Source: Silene latifolia (Eukaryota > Streptophyta > Magnoliopsida > Caryophyllales > Caryophyllaceae). Taken from it: a stretch of 64,000 nucleotides of DNA. The notes beneath the pieces are model-generated. The model ran no database searches. It saw only the letters and a program-made list of their open reading frames with translations, and was not told the DNA's origin. Location of the stretch: assembly GCF_048544455.1 (NCBI RefSeq), contig NC_133538.1, positions 19,185,969 through 19,249,968 on the forward strand, written 5' to 3'. Positions 1 to 11,345 of this stretch are shown here, in pieces. Within the stretch, counting starts at the first letter, position 1; each line of letters starts with the position of its first letter. The position numbers were made by a program, and so were the translations under genes.

Positions 1-27
1 TTGTTATTCAATTTTTTCCCTGTGTAG

Positions 28-3000
28 ATAAGTACTTTGGAAGAGCAATTGAAGGAAACTCAAATGATGATGTTGAAGTTCTGGCAAATGGGTGAGCGAC
101 CAAGTGAAGAAGTATTAGCTCGTTTCATGGACGCGATGATTAAAAATACACAAGGAAACTCTGCATCTATGGAGGGATCTCAATCAGAAGCTAGAGAGCA
201 GTTAGAAGCTGGAAAAGCTACTAGAGAGGAGTCTGGAGAGAAGTCGCCCGATGACGAGCCATCTGATAAGGAGAAATCAGTTGGGCGATCTAGTGAGGAG
301 CCACTATTTGATGAGGTTTTCCGTACTCCAGTGGCCACCATTCCGAAGTTTTCTATCTCAACACTAGAGGTAGTCAAATTATATTCTCTCCCTTATATCA
401 TATTTTCTCCTACACAATACAGTTCTCATGTTTCTTCTTCCTTAAGCTTTCGTACCTCAACAATGGCATCTCTAAGCTTCTTCAATGGAAGCTCTTCATG
501 TCACTCTGTTCAATTTCACAGGCTAGCATAAATATATTAACCTTACTAATTTGTAGTACTTTCTTATTTGCATTGACAATGTTTCCCAATCGATACTTTG
601 CAATTTAACCTCCAAAGAATATTTGGTTTAGTTTCAACATATCCATGGTATCTTAGATGATAGATCTGAACATAACAATGGATAATTTCTCACATTGTTT
701 TACAGATTGTCAATCATATTCTTTTGCAGGATGTCTATGAAAATGAAAAGAAGGCCTAGTATGATGCCATGAGAAGAAAAAATTCTTATATTTATATGGT
801 TCCTTTTTAAAAAAGGCTCAATACTATAGAAAGTATGAATTTGAGATCATTGATACTTTTAAAAATGCTACATTTAGATTTCAGTAAGAATGTTGAACAT
901 TTAAGTAATTTTTTCTTTTAGAAAATAAATAAATCAATGCCATATGTTAAATCTACACCTTCTCAACACAACTTTATATATAGATATAAGTCCTTGTTCG
1001 TACTGGTATTTTAATAATCTTATATTGATATAGATGACATATTTTGTAATTATGATTAATTTGAATTGTGTAGGCTTGGAAAAATTGTGTATTATCATTG
1101 CCAGGAAAACCGATAAAGATGGTGGCTTCAGGATTGGTGTACATATCACGTAATGGGGAGTTTGTTTCCATTCACGGTGCCTCCCTAGGTAATGGTTTTA
1201 AAAAAGTCACAATCAAGGAAGTCTATGGTGGATCCGAAAATGCTTTGTTGCCTGTACCCGCTGGCCACTTGGAGATATTAAATGACGCTAAGGGCTCATT
1301 TGTTCAATGGCCAGAAAGTAATATTCATAGTCCTAATGAGGTAATTTCAATTGCCTCTCCTAATAGAGAGGCATGTACGCATAAACCTCTCCCTTAAAAA
1401 TCCTGTAGAATTGCATTAATCTCCTTTGTCTTCAGCTCGCCGTGTCAAACAATCGTGGAACACCCAAATCAACCAATTCTACACAACCAAGGTCTAAGCC
1501 TTTAGACCCAACATCAGCCTATTTTCTTGGCGTTAAAGTTAGTCCCGAGTTCAGGCAAAAATGGAGAACCATGTCGTTAAAGAAGTTAATGATTGAGGCT
1601 CGTGTGTTAAAGACAAGTGCAACGATGATCAACGTGGATATAGAAGAGCATATACTACACCAAGAACAGAAATGCATGCTTACCTATGAAGACCTTATTC
1701 ATTGGTGTGATGAAGAAGAGATAAGTGCCTCTCACATTGTTGTATTCATCAGGTTTGATTTTTAATCTTCGAAAATGTTTTATACAATTTTCTTAATTTT
1801 TTTTTGAAATTAGTTAGTACGCTTTAATAGTTACATAGAGTACACAACTAAGCTCTATATATTACGAGAGGCCCATAGCCAAAGCATCCCAGCCAGCCGG
1901 TCATCCCACAAGCGCAACAATCATCCTTGCCTTATTTACTTTATTCTTTAGCTGCATGTTGCATATAATTTATAATTAATGTCCTTCCGTAAATATGCTT
2001 GTATCCACTAGTATATAAAACTGTGTGCATAAGTGTGTAAAGCAGATAGTTTTCTAGCAAATATCACTTATATGCTGCATTTTTAAACCATATAACCATT
2101 AATATAGCTGAGTCGACCAATTACCTTTTTTTTTGGTGGTAGGTATTTAACTGAACTGGTACAGAGTATGCAATGTACAAATTCATATGGATTCTTGTAC
2201 CCCACATTATTGTCCAAGTTCACTAGTTTTGAAAATGAAGATAATCGGTCAAACTATATTGTTAAGGCTATGACATGTACGGGTTGTGAAAGTGGTCGAA
2301 AGCTTGTTTTTGCTCCGTATTTTGAAGGGTATGTACTTTTTCTTCATACTACTGTTAATTATATTATTCAATGCTATTTATTAATATGCAATGCTGATTG
2401 TTTTATTTTATAAATGGTAGTAATCATTGGATGTTGGCTGCCATTAATCCGAAAGATAGTGTAGTATATTGGTGTGATCCAGCTGGAACTCTAGAGCCTC
2501 GTAAATTTTTGAAGGATACAATTAATATGTAAGTTTCGGCATGTATACGATTTAAGAAATTGCAATTATTTCATAAATCTACATTTGTTTTAGTAGAATA
2601 AATATAATTAAGCTAAGTCTATTACGTATATTTAACACAGGGCAATTACGAAGCTAAACTCTATGGATCCACTTTTCGGGTGTCACCAAGAAAAACAACT
2701 TGAATGGAAAATAATAAAGGTACCTTCAACTAATAGTGCTTTTATCTCTTTTTTGACTGTTTTATTTTTTTGTATGTAAGACGAGGTCAGTATTCTCATT
2801 AATAAGAGAAAAAAGAAAGTTCTTTTGTTCATTTGTTGGTCCAACTGAAGAATCTACCATGTGTTCATTTGTTGGTCCAACTGAATTGTCTTGTTCTTGT
2901 ACCATTGTTAGTTTTCTTTGGTAACTTGTGATCATCTTGATTTCTGCTAAAAAAATTTAAGTCAGGTATGATAGTAGTGTATAAGTCCTTTTGCCGTATT

Positions 3001-3538
3001 ATTTACTACAATTTTTAGCCCACACAAGCCGGTCTATGTGATAGTAGTGTGTGACTCATTGGTTTTTACTATAATTAAGCCTAAATAAGCTAAAACCAGT
3101 AATATGAAGTATGATTTCATTACGTTGTAGTTGACATGATTATATAGTTTATGTTTTAATGCTGTGGGATTATTCTATATACGTTGTGGAGTTGACGTGA
3201 TTTTGATTTTAGTGTCCTACACAGCCTTTTGGGACCGTCTTATGTGGATATTATGTCTGCCGATATATGTTGGAGATTATCAGAGGACGATATATTAATA
3301 TTATTCCAAATGTACGTCTTTTCATTTGTTTATTTTGTTTTAATATTTACTTCATTTTACATAAACTAAACATGTTGGTATGTAAATAATTGTAATTGTG
3401 TTATTTTGGTTACTTTGTATGCAGTTCATGATTAGAGCTCCGAAGACATACTCGGTTGAGCAAACTGATGAGGTGCGGGAAATTTGGGCTAAATATGCAT
3501 TGAATTTTAAGGCGGAAGTATTTGATGGCAACGTCTAA
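28..3538 (+). CDS. Ulp1/C48-type cysteine protease gene of a CACTA element, 3' exons
   Basis: A spliced gene whose 5' end lies upstream of the window. Exons inferred from GT-AG borders and frame continuity: 28-369 (acidic linker; EEQLKETQ, then SPDDEPSDKEK), an uncertain one near 729, 1074-1339 (LPGKPIKMVASG, resembling the DUF8039 region of plant transposon proteins), 1436-1752, 2143-2328, 2421-2528, 2641-2719, 3213-3311 and 3425-3538 (TAA). The protease core is readable: His-Trp in NHWMLAAINP (exon 2421), Asp in VYWCDPAG, Gln in CPTQPFG and Cys in VLCGYYVCRYM (exon 3213). All four catalytic positions expected of a Ulp1/SENP fold are therefore present. In plants such domains are often carried by CACTA and Mutator elements; their role in transposition is not settled. 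I saw no stop in the exons from 1074 on. The exon near 729 would contain a stop and may be wrong. Confidence 0.72.
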
Positions 3539-3920
3539 AGTAATTAGGCTGATCGGATAGTTTATGTGATGGTTTGTGGATGGAGAAACTTGTTTTAGTG
3601 CTTGTGTTCAAAATTGTCAATAACTTGTTATTTGGAGCTTCAAACTTTTTGGGTTTTGATTGGTTGGGTTTTAGAGTATAATTGTAAGAATATTTGCTGG
3701 ATTTTTGAAAATGTAGCCAGATACAATATTTAAGCTATACGACTATTGTCGAATACGGTATGAATAATGAAATAATTTTCTTTTCAAAAATCCGGTTGTG
3801 TGAAAGCGAATGGATGTGTGCCAATATTGTGCAGGGTATATTCGTAAATTGGCGTAAAATGATTTGAAAAATTTGCGTGAATTTGATTTGAAAAATTGGC
3901 GCGAATATGATTTCAAAAAT
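3539..3920. other. 3' UTR and AT-rich spacer of the CACTA element
   Basis: No coding potential seen. The stretch runs from the Ulp1-like stop codon to the subterminal repeats. From about 3845 a short motif, AAAATTTGCGTGAATTTGATTTG, reappears in degenerate form about every 30 bp (TTGGCGCGAATATGATTTC and similar), apparently the inner part of the subterminal repeat zone. Confidence 0.5.
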
Positions 3921-3939
3921 TGGCGCAAAAATGTGTAGA

Positions 3940-4213
3940 AGACGGTTCCTTGAAAAAGCGTCATAAAGTTGGCATAAAAATTGTGCGAGCCATATATCAA
4001 AAACAAGACGGTTCAGATTAGCAACCGTCTTCTTAGAAAAACAAAAGAAGACGGCTCAGATAAACAACCGTCCTGCTTTGAACCACCAAACAAGACGGTT
4101 TGACTTAGAGTTAACCGTCCTCTTAGGCAACGAGGACGGGTGAATTTAGGACGGTTGGATTAACAGTTAAGGACGGTTTTGAAACGTCCTCTTTGAGAAT
4201 AATTTTAGTAGTG
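3940..4213. repeat. CACTA subterminal repeats and right TIR
   Basis: Repeated GACGGTT / AACCGTC units in both orientations occur at about 3941, 4007, 4024, 4043, 4067, 4093, 4114 and 4133-4180, ending with CGTCCTC and the terminal TTTTAGTAGTG. Such dense 10-15-bp subterminal motifs are typical of CACTA elements, where the TnpA-type protein binds. Confidence 0.75.
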
Positions 4214-4879
4214 ATACCTCCATAGTTATTCCTATCCGCTCTTTAAACATGCGGTTGACCAGCCTTTGATATTTGGAACCTGCATTCTTTTTGCCGAATG
4301 GCATGACGTTGTAACAATATATTCCTCTCTCAGACATGAATGCCGTCTTCTCTTGATCTGCAGGATCCATCTTGATTTGGTTGTAGCCACTCCATGCGTC
4401 CAGAAACGTTAGCATCTCATGTCCAACTGTTGCATCCACCATTGCATCGATATGAGGTAGTGGGAAGGGATCTTTAGGACATGCTTTGTTGAGGTCGGTG
4501 AAGTCCACGCATACTCTCCATTTTCCATTCTTTTTAGGCACCACCACAACGTTGGACAACCACTATGGATACTTACCTCTCTTATTTTCTTTGCTTCCAG
4601 AAGGCTATCTACCTCTTGATTAATTACTTTATTTCTTTCTGCTGCAAACTTCCTTCTTCTCTGCTGGATGGGTTTGCACTTTGGGTCCACACTAAGCTTA
4701 TGTGTTATGATGGACATATCTATTTTTATCATGTCGTCGTGTGACCATGCGAAACAGTCCATGTTATCTTGCAGAAATTTGACTAGTTGTTGTCTCAAGC
4801 TTCCTATGCATCCAGCTCCAACTAGCACAGTTCTCTCTGGGTGCAGCTTGTCCAGGTTAATTTGATCTAGTTCTTCCAC
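4214..4879 (-). pseudogene. Gypsy reverse transcriptase fragment (G0)
   Basis: The minus-strand translation shows the N-terminal RT landmarks of Ty3/Gypsy: KFAAERNKVINQEV, then after a frameshift near 4560 VVVPKKNGKWRVCVDF, LNKACPKDPFPLPHID, MLTFLDAWSGYNQIKM and YNVMPFGKKNAGSKYQRLV. The reading frame runs to TMEVY and is cut there by the CACTA terminus. The break falls in the Tyr codon of the YIDD catalytic box, so the catalytic motif itself is displaced beyond the CACTA element. One frameshift and the truncation make this non-functional. Confidence 0.88.
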
Positions 4880-5400
4880 TGGGGGCTCGATGTACTCATC
4901 CTGGATAGGTCATACAGAATAATAATTGCTATCTTTGAGTCTTGGGCCGTGCACTTTAGTGCCTTCTTGTAGCAGCCTCTAGCTTCCTCCTGATCTCCTC
5001 GTATTGTCTCTGCTCCCCATGGCGTGGGGAACTTTATACACTGATGATACGTTGAAGGGACTGCTTTCATCTGGTATAGCCACAACTTTCCCAGGATGAC
5101 ATTGTAAGTAGAGGGTCCGTCTATGACCAGATACCCGATCTGCTTGTTGACTCCTCCCACATAGGTTGGGAGGACTATCTCGCCCAGCGAGTTGGCTGTT
5201 TCTCCGCTGAAGCCTACCAGCGGGATAGTTTTCTTCTATAAATCATTCTCGCTGAATCCCATGTTTTCTATAGTCTTCAGCATGATCAGGTTGACCGAGC
5301 TGCCTGTATCTACCAAGACCTTTCTAACCGTGCAGTTAGCCATTGACAGGGTGATTATGAGTGCATCATGATGTTCCCGCTCGTCATATGTATCTCATTC
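4880..5400 (-). pseudogene. Gypsy aspartic protease region (G0)
   Basis: The minus strand encodes VRKVLVDTGSSVNLIM around 5280-5335, the DTGS active-site motif of a retropepsin, followed by [22 protein letters not shown] and [29 protein letters not shown], the conserved downstream block of Tat-like proteases (the LG.LWL segment is the flap/ILG region). In-frame stops near 5236 and 5400 break the polyprotein. It lies between gag and RT in canonical order. Confidence 0.8.
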
Positions 5401-7439
5401 ATCAAAGGTAACAGCTGGTAGATCACTGTGAGAAATTCTGCAAGATCTTGCTGGTCTATCTCCTTTGGTCTCAGTGGCATGTCTTTTAGCTGCTGAGTAC
5501 GTTAGCCCGCTTAGATCTGAGCCGCCTGTTATCACGTTTATGATTTTGGTGCATGTGGGTGGAGTTACAGGCTTCGTGGAGCCTACCTTATCCTGCTGCT
5601 TGCCCCCTCGTGGTAATAGGTGGTTCAGCTCACCTTGCTCATACAGGCGCTTGATCTCTCTTCGCAGTGTGTAGCAGTCTTCAGTGCTATGCCCAATTTC
5701 ACGATGAAACTCACACTTCTTTTTGCTATCTTTCCGCCATCCATGTCCTTCTACTGGTGGTTTGGGCCACCTTACTCTATCTCCCATCTCCCTGAGTGCC
5801 TTTAGAATTCCTTCGATGCCTGTAGTGAACCCACACTATGCCAGAGTTGGGAGTTGCTGATTTTCTTCAATTCTGTTGACTCCCCTTCCATATGGCCTAT
5901 ACCTCTCGTCCCTTTTACTTGTAGATTGTTTTCTTCCTGACTTTTCTACGGCTGAGGTGCTTGAGACGCTTGGTGTATTAGGCAGGCTGGCCCTGGTTAG
6001 AATGTCTTCCTCCAATATGATTGCGGCTGCTGCCTTTTGTTGTACCGCTTCAAAGCTATGACAAGGGTGCATAGTTAGCTGCTTGTACAGGTCAGAGTCA
6101 TGGTGGAGGCCTCTCCTAAAAGCTTCTACTGCCGTTGAAACATCACATTCTCGTACTGCCACCTTCTCATTGTTCAACCTAGTATTGTATTCTCCAATGG
6201 TTTCTCCTGCCCCCGGGACGATTCTGTACAGATCTCCTGCATGCTTTTGCGGCTTCCTGCTGCTTGCAAACTGCTAGGTGAACGCGTTTACCAATTCAGC
6301 AAATGTGGATATCGACCTATTGGGTAGACTTACAAACCATCGAAGTGTCGGCCCCGTTAAGGTGGATCCAAATCCTTTACACATGCAAGCCTCCTTGAGC
6401 TGCCCTACGACTGTTACTGTCATCATCTTCTGCTTTTACTAGCTTATATGGTCAAAGGGATCTACTGTGTCGTCGAAGAGAGGCATATTTGGATTTGTGA
6501 ATCCCTTTGGCATAGCTGTGATGAATATGGTGTCCACGAATGGCGAGTCGGCATAACTGTCAGGTGCTGCTTTCTCAAGTGGGGGTGACAGTCCTGGAAC
6601 CCTGCTTAGCATCTCTCTTAACTCCAATCTTCTTCGATTCGTTATCTTTGCGAATCGAGGTCCGCTTTGTCACCGCCTCGCGATTCAATGTGCTGCCTCC
6701 TGACCCAAACTCTTGAAGGTTCTCATGCGTTCCGGCAGCTAAAGGGGTTGAGGTTACTATTGTCCCCTGCTGCCAGTTCACTTGCTGGTTCATCGCGGAT
6801 CCTGCTCCAGGTGTCTGGTCGATTGCTGCGAAATTGCAGACAGGGGTGCCACCTGCTCGTGACTCCATGTGGTAGGCTGGCGGCCAGTTATCTGGTGTGA
6901 GATATCCCAACCCTTGTGGAGTTATTCTTCCGTCTGACGGTACTGTAGCTAGATCCAGTCTAGTTACTAGTTCGGCAGGTATCTGTCGAAGCGAATTCTT
7001 GCTGCCAGATGCACCCTGTGTCAGGTCCACTACCGGAGATCTCCCTTCACTTCCCACCTTGGGGTGACAGACAGTCTTTGCTTTAGGATATCTATCTCGC
7101 CCAGAGCTCTCTGTCTCTCTTCCTTGCTTCGGCTTCGGCTTTCTTCTGGTCTTCTCTCATGTTTTCCATGGCCTTCTGAAGGTTCTCTACGCCAGCGAGC
7201 AAGATTTGTGTTAGACTGGGTGGTGGGGTGAGGCCTCAGCTTGCTGTTCCCTTATTAGATCTGGCATGGGTTGTGACAGCAGGGGTTTTAGGAGGAAAAG
7301 AGGTTTTTGCTATTGGTGTGATTCTTGAGGTATGTCTGGTAGCCTGCGTTGCCACTGTTGATGCCGGGTTTTGAGTAGAGGTTGGTGGTAGCGACGGTTA
7401 ACTGCTCCCTGACATAGCTTCCGATACTTGCTTATCCAT
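5401..7439 (-). pseudogene. Gypsy gag (G0), broken
   Basis: Several frame-shifted minus-strand pieces. An ATG at 7439 opens MDKQVSEAMSGSS and stops at once. Then come a low-complexity Ser/Thr/Pro-rich region, a piece at 7057-6575, and the gag core (KAAPDSYADSPF at about 6560, CMCKGFGSTLTGPTL at about 6340-6380, DLYRIVPGAGETIGEYNTRLNNEKVAV at about 6170-6250). The C-terminal piece (5787-5395) has KCEFHREIGHSTEDCYTLR, a C-x2-H-x4-H-x4-C variant of the gag zinc knuckle seen also in A and B. At least five disruptions are present. Confidence 0.78.
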
Positions 7440-7475
7440 TGTGTACTTAGATTATCAACAATTGACGACCACAAT

Positions 7476-7493
7476 GCCCCACGGTGGGCGCCA
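7476..7493 (-). other. Primer-binding site of G0
   Basis: The minus strand reads TGGCGCCCACCGTGGGGC three bases inside the LTR end. The identical 18-mer follows the 5' LTRs of elements A (15059) and B (42167). Its first bases (TGGCGCC) have the form expected for pairing with a tRNA 3' end. I do not assign the tRNA. Confidence 0.85.
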
Positions 7494-7496
7494 AAC

Positions 7497-7605
7497 TGTT
7501 TAGGTGATTTTTACCAAACTGGTTGTTTCGGGTCAATGCGGTCTTACTTATTGGTTGCTTGATTGATTGTTTGTATGTCGATATTTAAATAAGTAAATAA
7601 TGTAC
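7497..7605 (-). repeat. G0 5' LTR, PBS-proximal part
   Basis: On the plus strand the LTR begins TGTTTAGG at 7497 and is cut at 7605 by CACTACTA-type element 2. The LTR resumes after 12909. The duplicated TAC at 7603-7605 and 12910-12912 marks the break. Confidence 0.75.
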
Positions 7606-7880
7606 CACTATTACAGATACATGCTATAACAACGGTTAAAAGCAGTTGTTATATAAAAAAGCGGACGTTGTTAAAGCGTCCGTTGTAGTAGGTTTTAACA
7701 ACGGTTGGTTTTTCTAAGAAACTCGTTGTGAAAACTATTAACAACGGTTTAAAGTAGAAAAAACCGTTTTGGAAAGGGTGACTAAATTTTGGTGGGAAAG
7801 TTATAACAACGGTTACAGTATAAGTGTTATAACGAAAGACAACGGTTTTTTTTTTTAAATAACCGTTGTTGTTTATTTAC
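7606..7880. repeat. Left TIR and subterminal repeats of CACTA 2
   Basis: CACTATTACA terminus followed by TAACAACGGTT-type motifs at about 7631, 7694, 7740 and 7805, with inverted versions AACCGTTGTTG at about 7860. They alternate orientation, so single strands could fold back. Confidence 0.7.
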
Positions 7881-8091
7881 CTCCAAAAAAAAAATTAAAT
7901 TAAATATTAATAGATGCATTATTACGGCGGCCCGTTATAATTCTGATGCATGCATTATTATTGCCAATCCCTGCATATGAATGGACAATATATGGAATGA
8001 CAAGGGTGATAAGATTTGAAGCAGAGATATGATGGCCAAACTTCCTAAACATATATTAATTAAAAAACAACTCAAAAGACACATTACTTAG

Positions 8092-8099
8092 TATAAATA
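8092..8099 (+). promoter_or_regulatory. TATA box upstream of small ORF
   Basis: TATAAATA about 114 bp before the ATG at 8213, followed by a pyrimidine/adenine-rich leader containing CCAAACCCTAA twice. This is a plausible Pol II promoter for the short gene in CACTA 2. Confidence 0.45.
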
Positions 8100-8212
8100 C
8101 ATGCATTATCTCAACTAACATTCTATTATCTCACTATATATCTCCAAACCCTAACTGCTAAAACAAACTCCAAACCCTAAATCTTTCAAACATACACCAA
8201 ACTTCATCAACA

Positions 8213-8416
8213 ATGAATGATACCATCCGTAAGACTGTTACTATGACCGAGCACAATAGGAGTTTCATCCGCCGGTTGCTAGACATCGAGGACAGGTACA
8301 GGAGCTACCTTGAGGACGCTCGGACCGCACTCAAGGACGCCAAAAAAAATGGCTTGATAGAGCAGCAGTTGTTGCAGCTATATGACGATATAGCAACTTC
8401 TGAACGAAACCTCTAA
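8213..8416 (+). CDS. Small helical hypothetical protein in CACTA 2
   Basis: A 67-residue ORF starting MNDTIRKTVTMTEHNR and rich in charged and Leu residues (RRLLDIEDRYRSYLEDARTALKDAKK), suggesting a coiled coil. After the TAA the same frame continues [20 protein letters not shown] to 8502, so the natural protein may have been about 95 residues with the stop a late mutation. I recognise no family. It sits between the left subterminal repeats and the M1 insertion and has a TATA box and an A-rich leader upstream. It may be the remnant of a captured gene or a CACTA accessory ORF. Confidence 0.45.
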   Translation: MNDTIRKTVTMTEHNRSFIRRLLDIEDRYRSYLEDARTALKDAKKNGLIEQQLLQLYDDIATSERNL

Positions 8417-8516
8417 ATAGCTAAGGAGGAGAGGATGGATATCATGGAAGAGAATGAGACTCTCTATGCATATCTAAGAATTGCATTTTTATCAATGTAA
8501 TTTGTTTTTTTAATTT

Positions 8517-8690
<174 letters not shown>

Positions 8691-10137
8691 GTTCTAGTAA
8701 GGCCACTCATCTAATAAGTCCCTAAGTCCTTATAAGGGCTTTTGGATGGAAGGGATGGAGGGATGAGATTACATCTCAGTCAAGGGTCACAAATGAACCT
8801 CCCTAATCTCCCTCCCTAATTCTGTACAACTCCACCTAATTTTGTACAACTCTTCCACCATTCTAATCTCCCAACTCACTTCCTCATTCACTCATCCTAT
8901 CTCATTTGTCACATTCACTCTTTCTCTCTCATTTTCTCCCACCCTCTCTAAACAAAGAAAAAAAACCAAGTTGATACAAAAAAAACCCAAACTAAAACAA
9001 AACCCAAAAAACCACTCCACCTCCACCTCTATCACCCTCACAAGCCGTCCCCGACACCACCACCCGACCTCCCTCCCTTCTTCCCAGCCCACAACCCTCC
9101 CTCAACCACCCCGCACACACGCCGCCACCTCCTCCCTCCTTCACAGATCCGCCGCCACCTCCTCCCTCCTTCATGCCTCACTGCCGCCGCCGTCTTCTTC
9201 TCCTCCATTCATTTTTTTTTCTTTTTTCTTCACAGATCAGCCGCGGGCCATGCGTTTTTCTTGTTTTTTTTTTCTTCAAATAGTACGGGGTGGTTGAGGG
9301 AGGTGCTTGTTAATTTTTGTTAATTTTTTTGGTTAATTTTTCCTTCATATGTTTTTCTTAGATGAAGCTTTTTTGTTGATTTTTTGGTTAATTTTTCCTT
9401 TATCCCTCCTTCATGCGTTTTTCTGGTCCATTTTCTTTGGATTTTTTTTTCAGATCTACTTTTTTTAATATTGTTGTTTTCGTTTTTGTTAGATTTCGAA
9501 AAGTTTGATTTTTCTTTATTAATTTTTTTTTTGTTATTGTTATTTGTTTTAATTTAATACTCCCTTCTATTTTTTTCTTATTTCAAAAATGGTCTTGTGT
9601 GTCTTCAGATTTAGTTTAATCGTCTCACATGTAGTATTGTTTAATTATTAATTGTTGGTTTTACGGTTTTTGTTAGATTTACGGGTTTTTTCTTAGATTT
9701 TCGGGTTTTTTTGTTAGATTTACGGGTTTTTTCTTAGATTTATGCATATAATTTGTTATTCTCATGAGTCATTCACCAACATTTTATTTTTGTATATAAT
9801 TTGTTAATTTAATTGGGTTATACGACTAAAGTTATACAATTTACGACTAAAGTTATACAATTTATGACTAAAGTTTCACCCTTGAAATATTATTTTAGAT
9901 TTCGGTTCTTTTTTTGTTATTTCAGATTTCGTACAACTTCAGTGGTCATTGTGTACAACTTCAATGCCCTTATGTGCAACTTCAGTGATCATTGTTATTT
10001 GTTTTTTTTTGTTATTTGTTTTTTTTTTTAATTATTGGTTAATTTTTTATTATTGTTATTGAAGTTTTTTTATTGTACTTTTTTGACTTATTGGTTTTTT
10101 TAATATCATCTTCTTATGTGTTGTTTCAAATTTGAAT

Positions 10138-10760
10138 TTATAGTTCTAAAGTTATACAATTTTGAACTAAAGTTATACAAATTTGGACTAAAGTTATACA
10201 AAAAATGACTGAAGTCATACTCTTATGGAATAAAGTTATACAATTTTGGACTAAAATTACACAAATTTGGACTGAAGTTATACAAATAAGGACTAAAGTT
10301 ATACAAAAAAGGATTAAAGTTATACAAAAAATTGGACTAAAGTTATACAAAAATGAACCAAAGTTATACAAAAATGAACCAAAGTTATACAAAAATGGAC
10401 TAAAGTTATACAAATATGGATTAAAGTTATACAAATATGGACTAAAGTTATACAAAAATAGACCAAAGTTATACAAAAAAAGACTAAAGTTATACAAAAA
10501 TTGGACTAAAGTTATACAAAAAATTGGACTAAAGTTATACAAAAATGAACCAAAGTTATACAAAAATGAACCAAAGTTATACAAAAATGGACTAAAGTTA
10601 TACAAATATGGATTAAAGTTATACAAATATGGACTAAAGTTATACAAAAATGGACTAAAGTTAAACAAAAAAAGACCAAAGTTATACAAAAAAAGACTAA
10701 AGTTTTACAGAAATTGGACTAAAGTTATACAAAAAATTGACTAAAGTTATACAAAATTTA
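10138..10760 (+). repeat. 21-bp tandem array of M1, arm 1
   Basis: About 28 units of ACTAAAGTTATAC followed by an A-run and a TGG/TGAACC spacer, with a period of 21 bp (a few units 22-24). Because 21 is a multiple of 3 and most units lack stops, several frames stay open (KLYKNEP, LYNFSPF heptads), which explains the long ORFs here. Confidence 0.92.
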
Positions 10761-10869
10761 CACACATTCCTACTGGAGTTATACATTCATTGAGTAGAAG
10801 TTACTCATATCGTTACTAGAGTTGTACATTTACTGAGTATAAGTTATACATTTACTGAGTGGAGATATA

Positions 10870-11345
10870 CGTTTAGTCCATATTTGTATAACTTTGGTTC
10901 ATTTTTGTATAACTTTAGTCCAATTTTTGTATAACTTTGGTTCATTTTTGTATAACTTTAGTCCATATTTGTATAACTTTAGTCCATATTTGTATAACTT
11001 TAATCCATATTTGTATAACTTTAGTCCATTTTTGTATAACTTTAGTCCAATTTTGTATAACTTTAGTCCAATTTTGTATAACTTTAGTCCATATTTGTAT
11101 AACTTTAATCCATATTTGTATAACTTTGGTTCATTTTTGTATAACTTTGGTTCATTTTTGTATAACTTTAGTCCAATTTTGTATAACTTTAGTCCATATT
11201 TGTATAACTTTAGACCATTTTTGTATAACTTTACTCCATTTTTGTATAACTTTAGTCCATTCTTTGTATAACTTTAGTCAATTTTTGTATAACTTCAGTC
11301 TTTTTTTGTATAACTTTAGTCCATTTTTGTATAACTTTAGTCAAT
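10870..11345 (-). repeat. 21-bp tandem array of M1, arm 2 (inverted)
   Basis: About 22 units of GTATAACTTTAGT plus a CCATTTTT spacer, the exact reverse complement type of arm 1. The two arms could pair over some 450 bp with the 110-bp spacer as loop. Confidence 0.92.

Larger units (their letters stand above)
1..4213 (+). mobile_element. CACTA (En/Spm-like) transposon, 3' portion
   Basis: The right terminus reads TTTTAGTAGTG at 4203-4213, the reverse complement of CACTACTAAAA, a classic CACTA terminal motif. It is preceded by about 200 bp of short direct and inverted GACGGTT/AACCGTC repeats, as expected for subterminal transposase-binding repeats. The left end lies outside the window. Immediately right of 4213 the sequence continues as minus-strand Gypsy reverse transcriptase, so this element inserted into that gene. 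The presumptive 3-bp target duplication is ATA (4214-4216), but its partner is not visible. The element carries the Ulp1-like gene described separately. Confidence 0.85.

Noticed and set aside
3743-4006. Minus-strand ORF in the CACTA subterminal zone
   Set aside because: Phe/Ser/Lys-rich translation of short subterminal repeats, no domain.
8842-9297. Pro/Ser-rich ORF starting MYNSSTILISQLTSS, with a similar start at 52248
   Set aside because: The shared start reflects conserved DNA of the M-element left end; downstream the two diverge in frame and composition (pyrimidine and C-rich tract). No domain and no similarity of the C-terminal halves.
10138-11345. CRISPR-like array
   Set aside because: The unit is 21 bp with the spacer part of the repeat; there are no unique spacers, no cas genes, and the DNA is plant nuclear.
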